NCBI GenBank assembly: GCA_022835595.1
Contig: BQUP01000005.1
Span: 1,979,501 to 2,043,500, forward strand
DNA: 64,000 nt
From: Cystobasidium ongulense
Taxonomy: Eukaryota > Basidiomycota > Cystobasidiomycetes > Cystobasidiales > Cystobasidiaceae
Direction: 5' to 3'
Shown here piece by piece: positions 21,363 through 36,175 of this stretch. The notes beneath the pieces are model-generated. The model was given only the letters and a program-made list of their open reading frames with translations, was not told the origin of the DNA and made no database searches. The number at the start of each line of letters is the position of its first letter. The first letter of the stretch is position 1. Position numbers and translations under genes: made by a program.

Positions 21363-23105
21363 ATGCCTGCAGACAGGAAGACCATCACGCCTCCACCAGG
21401 CCACGCCTCGCCCATCAGGATCGCGGGCACCAGTCCATCCAGCAAGGCAACGCTTCATGCAAAGCTCCACGGCAGAGCGCGCTCGACGAGTGGGAGCAGC
21501 CAGGCCAGCACATCGCGCGCAGCAGTCGCACCGTTTCCTACTCTGCTAGCTACAGCAGACAGTCTGCTCGAGCAGAACCTGTACGACGTCATGTGGAAGA
21601 CCTTCGTTGCGTTTGAGCAGGACATGCGCGACTGCAGGTGAGTCGAATAGGCGGTGTGCAGCTGAACACGGGCACAGCTGACCATGACAATACCATGCAG
21701 CCAACTAGCACCCCTCCTCCCAGGCATAGAGGCAACAGTCAGCTCTGCCGTAGACCCCATCTCCCTCGCTGGCGACTGTCTCGCCGACACTGCGACCTAC
21801 ATCGAGAGCGACATCCGCGACGCCATCGAAGAGGCGCTTGCTACTGGAGGCACTCTGCTTTCCTCGTCTCCAGGCTCATGCCGCAGCGATGGCGGCACTC
21901 GCACCATCTTGTCCTGTCCCGTATCTTACAGCAAGCAGTTCTCTCTCGCATCGACGAGAATTTCGGGATGCTGTTCGACATTTCGTGCAGTGAGTCTTGA
22001 TCCTCTCCGCTATACCCGTCGGTAGAAAAAGATCACACCGACGTCGCACACGTGTAGACGCGTTTGCTGATGCTCGCGTTTAATCTCCTTATCGCATGTT
22101 CTCTATCTCCTTCCTTCATTAAATGTCTATCCAGACTCAAGCTTCCCTGCGATACTATGGCGGCGCGCGCAAGACAGCCTACCAGCTCGACCTCTTCGTA
22201 CACAAGTTCGCACTGCCCACTTCAACTGCCCTGCACAAGCGAGGTCAAGAGTTCTCGGCTGCTAACAAATGGTTGAAGAAGATGCTCAACGGGGATGGAC
22301 GGATGCTTGACGCGTTGGAACTGGCTGCTCTTCGCCGCGCCGGCACTGCTATCAAGCACTGGGCCGAAGCGCTCCGCATCCACTCTGAAATTGTAAGCCA
22401 TCCCCTCTCCTTCAAGCTGACATGACAAGTATGCTGACTCTTCGACAACAGCTGCGTGGCGCAGCGTCAAACGTCCGAACACTATTGCAAGAAAGGCTGT
22501 CCTTGCAAGCTTACAGCTTCCCTACTCGCCCCATGCCTCTACAGCACTCACAAGGAGGGATGATGATGGCGGCCACTGTATATTCACCTATGAGCCAATG
22601 GACAACAATCAACACGCAGCAGTACGGCACACCATCGTCTGTCGAATCCGGCCTACCGGAATTAGGAAGCAGTTTCTCTCCTTCCACTGCTCCATCATCG
22701 TGTTTCTCTACTCCGGAGAACCATCACCCACAAATCATGGCTCCCAAAGGCGGCTTTGAGCCATATGGATCATCCCCAATGTCTCGAGAGAGTCCTCTCC
22801 CAAGCTTGCCTCAGAGTTTACCTCTATCGTCCTACCCTCAGTCACTACCTCAAAGTTTACCACAGCCCTGCGGGTTCACATTCGCTACACCTACCTACAA
22901 CCAAGATCAATCTATCTATCAGCAACAAGCACAGCAACAGCATCCCCAGTCTCAACAGCAGGACAATACCCACTCCCAACAGCAGCAGCAATATCAACAA
23001 CTTCGTCAAGCAGCCTATTCATCAACAGGTCTGATGAGCCCGCCTGTCAAGTCACCAGATCTGAGTTTCCCAACTGAACTCTTCTTCGATAATCTATGCA
23101 TGTGA
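21363..23105 (+). CDS. Unrecognised protein with helical core and Gln-rich C-terminus
   Basis: Four exons in the simplest model: 21363-21637, 21701-21989, 22135-22392 and 22452-23105; 491 residues, all phases matching. Residues about 55-90 (TLLATADSLLEQNLYDVMWK, FVAFEQDMRDC) and 95-145 (LAPLLPGIEATVSSAVDPIS, LADTATYIESDIRDAIEEAL) look like amphipathic helices. The part from exon 3 (LRYYGGARKTAYQLDLFVHK, ALHKRGQEF, LRRAGTAIKHWAEALRIHSE) is also helical and conserved-looking. The last 200 residues are Ser/Pro/Gln-rich with glutamine runs. In the second half of exon 2 another frame reads more like protein than the one used; see findings. I do not recognise the family. Confidence 0.75.
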
Positions 23106-26085
<2,980 letters not shown>

Positions 26086-26975
26086 TGTACGTATGCCGTG
26101 TCGTGTATCTGTGTATTGCAGATGAGTCGGTCCAGGTGCAAGCAGGAGCAATCATCGTTCAGCTGGATAAGCAGCAGCTGGACAGGAAAGCAGACAAGAA
26201 GAGAAGAAAGGTGAGAAGTGTAGTTGACAGAGAACATTGCAAGCATGCTAACAACGACTACTTTACACTCGGAACAATCCTACATCCATCACACTATCAA
26301 TCGCCACCATCTTCCACCATGCACCTTCTTCAAGTCAAGCAGGCAGTCGGAGGAGCTTCATAGACAGGACGGCCTCGACTGGATGCAATGACAAGCTGAG
26401 GAATGGTACAAGCACATCCATCTCTACGAAATAGGACAGTGAACAGAGTCAGCAATGATGCTTCAAGCTTTCAAGTGAAAAGTGAGGAAGAAGAATTCGA
26501 AAAGATTGTGGACGAATGGATCAGTCTCGCGAGGTTTCTGAGGCCTTGCGCCCTTCTCTCGAAGGGAGTGTGCAGCTTCATCACCGAGGAGCTACACGTA
26601 TGCACTCCTCGCAGTGCCCAGTGCGCTTCATCTTGTCCGTGGAGGTAGGAATGGTGATGGATGGCGGTCATGATGGTGATGGAGAGCTGAAGAGAACTCA
26701 CCTGGAGCACGCAATGAGACAGCGACAGGACTGCCAGCGAGGCGTTCGCAACGAGATGCAGTATGAGCCATCCCACAGCATGGACTCATCCTCATCCACT
26801 CATCGTCCAACTTGGTGAGGAGAAAAGAGTGCTCGGATCCAGCAACGTCGAAAGAAGCTCGTGCATCATGCATGAATGGGTGGATGTGCGTCCCGAAAGC
26901 ACTTGTCTGACGCGGGACTGCTCTGCTCTTCACTTCTACTATATCACATACCACTCACATCGTCCACTCGCAGCC
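26086..26975. other. Divergent spacer between DDX41 and the epimerase-like gene
   Basis: About 890 bases holding two promoters and leaders. Open frames on both strands here are not convincing. No RNA gene or repeat is visible. Confidence 0.5.
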
Positions 26976-28953
26976 ATGGCCTCGTCGCTCCCATCCGTTC
27001 TCGTCCTGGGAGGTGTCCTCGAAGGAACGGCATCCGCCATTCTCACGCATCTATGGCCCAGCAATGCCAGCAAGCACAGAAAGGCCAGCTACATCCGGAT
27101 AGCAGACAAGTTCCTCATCCTGCCCCAGTCAGACACGTTTCTCAAGTGGGTCCACCCAGAGGCACGCAAGGTACTGCACGATGGATGCGGCAGAGGTGTC
27201 GACTACATGCAGGCGAACATTGTGGGAGGCGCTCCATCCGTCTCCAATGGTTCACTACGGCCAGCTTATCGTATCTCTGATGTTATATCAGGCCAATGCA
27301 GACTCGCGAACCAAAGTATTCAAAGCTCCTGACGACAAGGCTTTTGATATAGTCCTCGACTTTACTGCTGGAAGCGTGACTAGCGGGTCGACCGAGGACA
27401 TTATGGTCCAAGTAGGCTGGAACAGGCATCTCTCTGGCCTTCTATCTAGCTGACAGTCAGCCCAACTCTCTCCTTGTCTTTCACAGACGGCTGCTCTTCA
27501 GGCGAAACTGCTCGGTCTGGAAGCTCTCCAGTATGGCGGAGTAGGGGCATACGTACGAATGGTAGATCGTGAGTCGAGCTCCTGCAATCCTCTGAGATCT
27601 GCCCTGCTCGAGGCTGACTGAGACTTCCTCCACTCCCAGCCTTTATCACTCAGCCTCGGAAAAAGGTAGGCAGGCAACTGCAGGCTTGTTTCATTACCCA
27701 CTTTGTCTCCTCAAATTGATACTGACGTGTACCGCAGTGTCCATTACGGGAAGACGACGTCAATGCAAGACCTACCAGCTTATGGTCGAAATGGCATTGG
27801 GAAGGTAGTCGAGCGTTGGCAGATCTGAAAGAGTGGGTCAGCTCATATTTGAGGAATCTTACAATCAAGCTAAAAACAGCCTACTTCTCATCCTCGCCAC
27901 CTTACAGTCTCAATCTAGTCCTCGCACGAATCGCAAAGCCATGGGGTCCAAGCTGTTTAATTGGTCTAACCCGCCGTTTAACAGTAGCATCAGTATATGC
28001 CTATCTAGGACCATCTGAAACTTTAGAATTCTTGTGGGGTAAAGATCTCACATTAGAACATATACATACTATAGATATAGCATCTTCTTTCTTTGCATTA
28101 GCACAATGGATGAGATTAACAGCCAAAACAAGAGAAAATGCAAATGAAATAGCAGGTGAAATATTACCTCCTTGTAGACCTGCTGCTATACCTAAAGAGG
28201 AAGAATCATTACAAGGTAGTGAAGGTTTGAAATTTGATGATATTGAGATTGAAGGTCTGGTCAAAAGGGAGGATGTGGTGAAAGCACCTTTATTTAATGT
28301 TACAGATGGATCAGGTCAGACTCAGGAAGATATTGGAAAAGTTATTGAGAAAGCATTAGGTATTAAAGTTGATTATGTGAGCTTACTAGAAACCTTTGAA
28401 TTCAACTTCATATCGTGCATCTTTCTTGTAACGCATCGACTGAGCATAATGTGTTCATCCCCGCGCTCCTTCCACCATCCAGTTTTCCGCTATCACAAAC
28501 GCTCTGGCCAAGGTAAGGCGGCTCTTGGTCCTATTGTCGTTTGATTTCCATCGAAGATGACGCTGACTTGGGTCTTCTCTACACCGAAGATGAACATGAA
28601 AGAGGTAGTGGAGGCTGCTGATGAGCGTCATACCGAAGTGAGCTTTCTTCTAGCCATCTGCGCGCATACGAGCGCTGATGACCCTGGCTTCCTCTAATTG
28701 CAAACCCTCTCTACAGCCTTGGCTTGAAATGCTATCAGCTTCCAAGCCTCCAATAGCCAATACTCCACTGTCACCTTCTCTCCCATCTACTATACTTAAG
28801 AAGAACCGCTGTCATTTGGACGGAACGAAGATTCAGACTATAGTAGGCTGGAAACCAGCTTATCCGAAAGTCACTGTAGATGAAGTAAAGGCGTGCATCT
28901 CTCTCTGGAAGAAAGATGGTATTTGGCCTAATGTTAAAACTAAAAAGAATTAA
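26976..28953 (+). CDS. NAD(P)-binding epimerase/dehydratase-like protein
   Basis: Nine exons: 26976-27221, 27292-27411, 27487-27568, 27640-27665, 27738-27832, 27908-28376, 28483-28512, 28590-28637 and 28717-28953; 450 residues. The N-terminus reads SLPSVLVLGGVLEGTASAIL, a Rossmann-like nucleotide loop of unusual form. FDIVLDFT, AYVRMVDPFITQPRKK, LNLVLARIAKPWGP, and TLEFLWGKDLTLEHIHTIDIAS followed by FFALAQWM follow the order seen in fungal extended short-chain dehydrogenase-like proteins. The usual YxxxK pair is not evident, so catalysis is doubtful. Two exons are tiny (26 and 30 bases). The intron 27833-27907 is 75 bases and stop-free, so an unspliced form would add 25 residues. The physiological substrate is unknown. 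Confidence 0.8.
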
Positions 28954-29413
28954 ACAAGAACGCCTCAGCTTTAGAAATTACGTTCGAACGAAAGTGCGCG
29001 TACTTTGGAGATGTTACGCCACTTTGATCTTTCGCCTGTAATGCTGAGCATACTTGAAGAAAAGGGATGGAATGCAAGGCCTGGACATGTTAACCTGATG
29101 AGTAATGCAGGCACTCTGATTGCTATATCATCTCAATGTTGTAAAGCCTTACCCTTCCATTTAAATATTTCCATCCACGCCTTGACTGCAGACTAGTCTA
29201 CATCCCTTCTATTTTTACAATTTCTTTCGCAAGCAGTGGTCATCATCCACCTATTTCTGCCATTTTCAATACCATGCCTGCCTTCTGCATCCTCCTCTGG
29301 TGTTCCTCTCGTGTTCGCCACCCTTTGCATCGACCATGTCGCATGACAGACCCTCACGCCGTTCTGCCTTTCACCAAGTTCCGTCAAGCTTGTGGATAAC
29401 AAGGCATTACAAA
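28954..29413. other. Spacer upstream of YOS9
   Basis: 460 bases with the 3' UTR of the previous gene and the promoter of YOS9. Nothing else is seen. Confidence 0.5.
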
Positions 29414-31718
29414 ATGCTGCCGTTGCGAGTATTCGTAGTATACCTTCTGCTGCCCGCAGGCACGCTCTGCATATCCTCCCTCTCGCCTTTGGATCTCTTC
29501 GCGTATCCCGCATACACCGTCAAGCTCAATCCCGCAAGCCCCATCAGCAACAGCACAGCCGAAGCTATCCTAGCTGGGGCAGCACTTGGCAATGGTAGAG
29601 ATGACGAAGAAGTGATTAGGAATGATGGATTGCAATTACAGCTGGAAAAACGCAAGAAGCTGGATATGTTAGGCGTGCATGATGATGAACACGATCAACA
29701 ATTAAACGGGCCTTCGAAACCGTATCTACTACGCTCTTCAGGTCATGGACAAGCATACCTATGTACAGTCCCACAGCAAAGTAAAGCGACATCCTCCTCA
29801 AGCTCGAATCAATCTGCCGAGCTGGTCAAAGGCTCTAACCCGACCAAGCATAAGCAACAGCCTCAAACGCATGTGCCGGCTACAGAAGCTGAGAAAGAAC
29901 AAATGAAGTTGAAAAATGAACAAGATAAGAAAGAAGCTTTCGAACGTGGTTTAGCTTTGTTGGATCCTTTGAAAGGGTCTTGCCTATACACAACGCAGGG
30001 ATGGTTCACATGTATGTTGCCACGATCCAAGCTTCACCTATGCCACGTGAGCTGAAGCTTCTATAATCTCTACCTCCCTACAGACGCGTTCTGCTATGGA
30101 TCAGAAATCAGACAATTTCACGCAGTCAAGAATCCTAGTCCCAATGGACCTCCTCTGATTGAGGATCTCACGCAAGATGCATATACGCTTGGCCTGTGGT
30201 CTAATCGCCTTACCCAAGACGAAGGACTAGTAGACGTTAAAAAAGCTAGAGCATTGGGAAGTTTGAGAGAAATACTTGCTAGCGAAGACAAGTCTCAAGA
30301 GAATAGCCTTGAAGTCGTACATGGTGGAAAATCAGCTGCGAGACCTGATGAAGATAATATTGGCGACGAGCGACGCTATCTAGTCCAGAGATGGACTGGC
30401 GGTACACTGTGTGATAAGACTGGCGTCGATAGAAGTATCGAAGTGCAAGTGAGCTTCGCTTGCTTCGACCTGTTTTTCAGACTCCAAGTCCGTACAGAAC
30501 TGAGCTTGTCTTTCCTCGTGTCCATTTTCAAAGTTCCATTGCAATTCTCAAGTCTCGGACAAGATCTTCCTCGTTCGTGAAACGGCCATCTGCGAATACG
30601 TGATGGTTATCCATACACCTCGACTATGCGGAGAACCAATCTTTGTAGGCGGATCTTCATCCGCAGCTGATGATGCCGCCGAGAAGAAACGAAAAGAAAT
30701 CAATTTCATCGAATGCCGGCCTATCGTGAGGGACGAGCTTTACGCTCAGTATCTGAACGCTGGCCGCGTTCGCGAGGACCGCAATCCTGCTCATGAATTG
30801 CCTGCAGCGGAAGTGAACAACGGGCAGCAAGCCAGTGAAGCTTCTGAGCATAAGGTCGATGCCTTGCAACAAGGGCCAGCGGTACCTGAGGAGACGGAAG
30901 CAAACGGGAATTCAGAGCATATGACTGCTAATACGCAGTCCTCCTCCTCAGATAATCAGGAAGGCGCAGAAGGGCCAGCCGCTGCTGTTGGAGCTGGCGA
31001 AAGCAAGGGCGCGCCGCAAGTTGAAGAGTTCATTTTGGGCAGCTATGTGCTGGCTTATGATCGTGATACGGGTGAAATGACAGTAAACCCGGACCCAGAA
31101 GAAGTCGTGAAGGACGAGCTTGATGCAGCTCAAACGCAAAGTGGCAATGGTGATGCTGAGCTAAGTCAGAAAGAAGCAGAGACGATGCAGGCTCTTCTCG
31201 TCGAGTTTCGCCGATCGCTCGAAGAGATGATGAAAAACGTTGGAAGCACTCTGACAGATGCAAAAGATGATGCAAAGGATATTCATGATGATATCAAGAA
31301 GGTCCAAGATGCATATGAAGCTGCTACTACAGGCGTATCTGATTCTTCGAGCGAAGGTGGCAAAGAAGGACAGCCGGCAAGACAGCAAAAGGGAGACACT
31401 CAAGCACGTTTCATGCGTACAGGGGCACATAATCATCGTGAAATTGTCGAAAAGTATTTGAAAGGACAGATTGGAGGCCTCATTCCCGGCAAGAAGCCCA
31501 AGACACAGCGCAAAGAGGCCACTCAACTCCATAGACAGAGGGAGCCCAAACAGCCGAAGATTGGTACTCCACAATTTCGTAATCTGAAGCGAGCGTTTGA
31601 ACAGAAGTGGGATGATGATGCGAGTGATAATGCTCGTACAGAGGGGAAATCTGGGGAGGACAAGGTCAAGAATGTTGCTGCCGCTGGTGTGGGGGAGAGG
31701 GGACACGATGAACTGTAG
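29414..31718 (+). CDS. YOS9: Yos9/OS-9 ER lectin of the ERAD quality-control pathway
   Basis: Three exons: 29414-30011, 30084-30448 and 30534-31718; 715 residues. The start MLPLRVFVVYLLLPAGTLCI is a signal peptide. The MRH lectin domain runs from about residue 190 to 350: CLYTTQGWFTYAFCYGSEIR, YTLGLWS, YLVQRWTGGTLCDKTGVDRS, EVQFHC and ETAICEYVMVIHTPRLC, with the expected cysteines and the Q..R..E..Y sugar-binding set. A long acidic, coiled-coil-like region with Glu/Gln-rich and Lys/Arg-rich parts follows. The protein ends GERGHDEL, an HDEL signal for retrieval to the ER, which confirms the 3' end. Yos9 reads trimmed N-glycans on misfolded proteins and passes them to the Hrd1-Hrd3 ligase. It is longer than many relatives because of the tail. 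Confidence 0.95.
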
Positions 31719-32141
31719 CGTAACAAAAAAAGAGTCGAAAAGATGAAGATATGAAGATGCAACAAATTGGATGCAGTGCTCTACACCTTAGACTGCCCAC
31801 CTTGGCTGGGACTTGCTTCCATCCTCGGTCTTCTGGGCCACCTACCGCACACGTGCTCCGGCGTCTTGAATTTCACATTCTTGACCTCGAGAATGCTTCT
31901 CTCGACCTCGTACATGATGGAATGTTGCAAGGAAAGGGCTGGATGTCTCACTCGCCACTTGTAGAGGCCATTCTCAGCCCTCCCATTTGTTCTCTCACAG
32001 GCTGGCTTTCGCTGCTGCTTCTCTCTTCTCTTCTTTCCTCACACAACCGCCACTTAGCTACTTCAGAGCCAACTATCGAACTCCAGAGTCACCAGACACC
32101 CCTCCACACTCCACTTTCACTGAACCACCACCATTATCACC
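31719..32141. other. Spacer upstream of the 150-residue gene
   Basis: 423 bases; C/T-rich and CCAC-rich close to the next start (from about 32020), as expected for a leader. No further gene is seen. Confidence 0.5.
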
Positions 32142-32663
32142 ATGTCTACCTACATCTCCTTCCCCTACTACGCCCACATCCATGGCGAAGATATGTCACC
32201 AGCTGTGTGCTGGCCGTTACCCAAGGGTGCCGTACACAGAAGAGGGGTAAGTCTACTCTCTAGCACATCACTCTTGTTGCATTCATGAATTGACTTCGCT
32301 TCCTCTCGCCGACAGACTCCATCTGTCTCCTCTTTGGATTCGCTCGACACCTACGTCTCGCGTAAAGGGGCTGCGCCCACTACCAAGATTGGGGCACTGG
32401 CTGCCCTCAAACTCTACACCAGTCTAACGAGAGCAGATGCAGAGCCTGTCGATGCGATTGATGCACTTCACAAGGTGTTAGAAAAAGACGCAAAGGCCCA
32501 AGTTTCATTCGTCAGGCACACCCTTCCTACTTTCGCAGCATCGATAGGAGCGGCTTTCGTCGCTGCTCTACCTTTCAAAAAAGCAGAACCTGAATACGAA
32601 CCAGCGGGGTACTCTACTCTTCGCTACCTGTGGAACGAAATTCACGAAGAATACGACGAATAA
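32142..32663 (+). CDS. Small unrecognised protein (150 residues)
   Basis: Two exons, 32142-32246 and 32316-32663, joined in phase 0 by a GTAAGT...GACAG intron. The protein begins MSTYISFPYYAHIHGEDMSP, contains CWPLPKGAVHRRG, a helical middle (IGALAALKLYTSLTRADAEP, DAIDALHKVLEKDAK), a moderately hydrophobic stretch near residue 115 (LPTFAASIGAAFVAALPF) and an acidic end (RYLWNEIHEEYDE). Consistent splicing, codon pattern and a balanced composition argue for a real gene. I do not recognise a family; the hydrophobic stretch could be a weak membrane segment or a buried helix. Confidence 0.75.
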
Positions 32664-33310
32664 GTCTTTCCTCTCGACTACTAGTTCTACTTTCTTCTGC
32701 CACCTCCTTCGACACCGTGGTGCGGCGTTCTCTTCAAATCTCGTCAAACACAAGACCTTAATGGTCTGAGTAGTACATCAAGAGCAGGTCTCCTCTTCAT
32801 TTCTCGACATCGGCAGTAACAGCAGGATACTTATCTGATATGCATGATACGGACTCTTTGGTGATAGTTAGCAGTTAGAATTTGTAGAATATGGCAATCA
32901 GTTTTCCTTTGCCTCGAGGCCGCTTGAATAGACTTAGTTACGTACATAAAGTGTATAATCTTAAAGATCTCATTGTACAAGTATGCAAGATAACTGGAAA
33001 ATGGAGCTTATCATGGTCTTTCGACTCGGCCGCGCGAAATAACAGAAATCGGCTGACAAGCTCTGGATTTCAACTCTTCAATAGCAATACTGAATTGGCT
33101 GTCGAGAAGAGCCACATTGAAACAACGTTAGCCTTTTGAGCTGTATCTCTTTAAGTTGCACCTGCCGCATTTGCCATGCGGGTGATCGGGAACTGATCCT
33201 GGACAAAGTATATGCCTGCTTCGGCCGACCCTTAAGCTTCTCTATTCTCCACTTCGAACCCTTGGCATCTCCACGAAAAGCCTCATATAGCTAACTTATC
33301 CATCCTCATC
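32664..33310. other. Spacer upstream of the M20 amidohydrolase gene
   Basis: About 650 bases. It should hold the 3' UTR of the small gene and the promoter of the amidohydrolase gene. No gene, RNA or repeat is visible. Confidence 0.5.
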
Positions 33311-35231
33311 ATGCCAGGCTGCTTTGCTTTCCTCAAACGGCCCAAGAGCTCTTCGGAGAATAGAAAGGCAGTAGACGACGACAAAATGGTAGCCGACCAC
33401 AATCAGCCTGCATCGAGCCACAAGGCAACATCCTGCGCATGTGCTTTCCCACACGTCGAGCCGGCTGCAGGGCATGCCTCGCTGCTCCCTCCAGCCTATG
33501 CAGACCTGTACCACAAGTCGGACGCGCTCTCGACCATCTCGAGAACTGTCGATGAGCTGTCCGACAGTCTGCGAAAGGTGTCGGTCCAGATGCACGAGAA
33601 CCCAGAGATCCGCTGGGAGGAGGTCGAGACGGCAAAGCTGCTGTCGGGATACATGGAGGACCAGGGCTGGAAGGTCACTCGAGGCGCATACGGCACCGAG
33701 ACTGGATGGGAAGCTGTCTTCGAACACGGCAACGGCGGCAAGGTGATCGGCTTCAACAGCGAGGTGAGTCTGGCTCGCAATCTGCATGGGACAGCAATGA
33801 GCGTCGAGCTGATGCTCTCTCGCAGATGGACGCTCTGCCCGGTATTGGCCATGCCTGTGGTCACAATCTCATCGCCAGTGAGTCGCTATGGCTTTCCTTA
33901 TCTGCGGCAGTTTATAGACTCCAACGCTGATTCTCGCCGTGTCACATGTCAATTTAGTCGCCGGAATGGGAGGTGCTCTAGCAACAGCAAAGGCCCTACA
34001 AGAGCACAACGTACCAGGCAAAGTTATTCTCCTCGGTACTCCTGCTGAGGAGGGCGATGGAGGCAAGATAGTCATGCTCAAGCATGGCGGATACAAGGCC
34101 ATGGACGTAAGCCTGGCTGGATGAGTTCTGCACTATTTAGTACAAGCTAATGCCCTCGATGACGTCTCATAGGTGTGTCTTATGGCTCATCCTACTCCCT
34201 TCACCGGTCTAGCACCGATGCTCGCAGTCAGTGAATGCGTCGTTGATTTCTATGGTCATAAGTGAGGACTATACCGGTTAGCGGCATACCAACCTCTGCT
34301 GATGCGACCTCTTTACGTCCCCTGGTAGTGCTCATGCCGCTGGCGGTACGCTAGTCTTCAGCTCGTCCAAGTTGCACACCACTGACGTATAGCTTTTTTA
34401 TAGCTCCTTGGGAAGGTATCAACGCTCTCGATGCAGCCGTACTGGCATACAACAATATCTCAGCCTTGAGACAGCAAGTTCACCCGGACTCTCGCATACA
34501 CGGCATAATTCTTGGCTCGCAGGAATGGGTGTGCAACATTATACCTGCTCACTCCGGATTGCAGTGTGAGCAGTATGGCATACACCCCCAGATTGCCTCT
34601 AACCTGACCATAACGATACTCTGCAGTTGGAGTTCGGCATCCAGACCAGGCTGAAGTGGTCAAGCTCAAAGAGCGTCTCGAACACTGCATTGAGGCAGCT
34701 GCAAAGGCCACTGGATGCACCTATAAGATCAAATGGATCATGCAATACCTCGATATGCGCAACAACGGAGTTATGGCCAGCGAATACAAGAGATATATGG
34801 AGTCTGAGCAGAAAACGAACATGCCAGTCAGCAACTCCGCATTCGGTTCTACCGATTTCGTACGTACAAAAAGTACCTAGCGGATAATGTGTTAATTGAC
34901 CTGAACTTCCCTATCCCAGGGTGATGTGACATATGCCCTGCCGGGACTGCATCCCATGTTCGCCATTCCAGTTGGGCCTGGAGCAGGCAACCATACACCG
35001 TACGATATTTTACCTCCGTGTCGATAGATTTAATTGACGCAACGCCTTGTTCATAGTGAATTTGCACGCGCAGCCGGAACGAAAGAGGCACACGCAGCGA
35101 CTCTCAAAGTCATGAAGGGCCTTGCAGCAACAGCATGGAGAGTTGCAACAGACGAGGATTTCGCACAAGCTGCCAAAGATGAATATGAGAACAAAAGGAA
35201 GCCAAAGGTTTCTTGGTACAACGGAGCATAA
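33311..35231 (+). CDS. M20-family amidohydrolase (PM20D2/aminoacylase-like)
   Basis: Nine exons: 33311-33763, 33826-33877, 33958-34106, 34173-34261, 34329-34345, 34404-34565, 34627-34859, 34920-34999 and 35057-35231; 469 residues. Exon 5 has only 17 bases and encodes the conserved NAHAAG. Metal and catalytic motifs of M20 enzymes are present in order: [47 protein letters not shown], and GNHTPEFARAA near the end. These enzymes hydrolyse N-acyl or dipeptide-like amides using one or two Zn ions; the substrate cannot be told from sequence. Residues 1 to about 60 are a non-conserved leader with several cysteines. It lies alone between unrelated genes on the same strand. Confidence 0.93.
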
Positions 35232-36175
35232 ATAGCAGTCGCGAGATGTATCGTAGCATCTGCACTCAGCGCAATGTTGCACTTCCGGGCTGTAGAAATA
35301 AAACAAAAAAGCATCTGCATTCTGTTTCCTCAAAGACAAGATCACTGGTTCCCAATACTCGAAGTCACACCTGTATATAGCGCCACGTTTGCCCATACGA
35401 GGTCTAGTCGACCATTTGGGTGCAGATTCATGACAATAACTTATAATGTCATTATTCTCTAATTTCCCACAGCGTGCCTTGGCAAGAACTTGACAGAACT
35501 TGTGTCGATTGTCACGAACGCTCGATGGCCTTGTTTCGTTTTAAGGCAAGGCATGTCGCCCACAGAGTATTGTGGATGAATTATTTTTTCGAATATGGAG
35601 GCCACACGAGCTATGTACGGCCCCCAAATACTCAAAATTTCACCCCCGCTGAGTTCTCCACGGATACTAATTGGACGTTTTTATTTTGCGCCAAGTTTAC
35701 AGCCTAGCCTTGATGTCGAGACTGATTTCTCAGGTGGACGCCGAGTTGCAGAACATCGGGAATCAACACTGAATACTGCGAAGAAGCAGGAAGTAGTCAA
35801 TACGCACGCTACAGATCTAAGGAGGCGGTAAGTTACCGGTACTGCATACAGGCCCATTCCGATCAGCCACGCTGATGTAAGCGACACGGGGCAAAAGATG
35901 CCGGGACACCGACCGACTCATGACCCCACCGCCGAAGCTTAAGTGGAAGGCACCTAAAAATGGAACTGCAATTTTGCAGGCAGGCTTCACCCCGCGTCAT
36001 AACCAGCTTAGCGGTGTTTAATTCATCCCTCCTTGGCATCACCCACGCTGATCTTGCTGCCTTTCATTGCTGGTCCTCCTCAGAGAAGCCTCTTTCCTCC
36101 CCTTACTTCTCCATGCAGCTTCAATTCGCAGCAGAACCGTAGAGAATATCCAACGATTTCCACATATCTACAAGC
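35232..36175. other. Spacer upstream of the MFS transporter gene
   Basis: About 940 bases. Short open frames such as 35474-35707 show no family features. I see no RNA gene or repeat; promoter and leader of the transporter gene are expected in the right half. Confidence 0.5.

Noticed and set aside
31161-31706. 181-residue open frame opposite YOS9
   Set aside because: Antisense to the well-supported Glu/Lys-rich tail of Yos9, whose HDEL end fixes the true frame.
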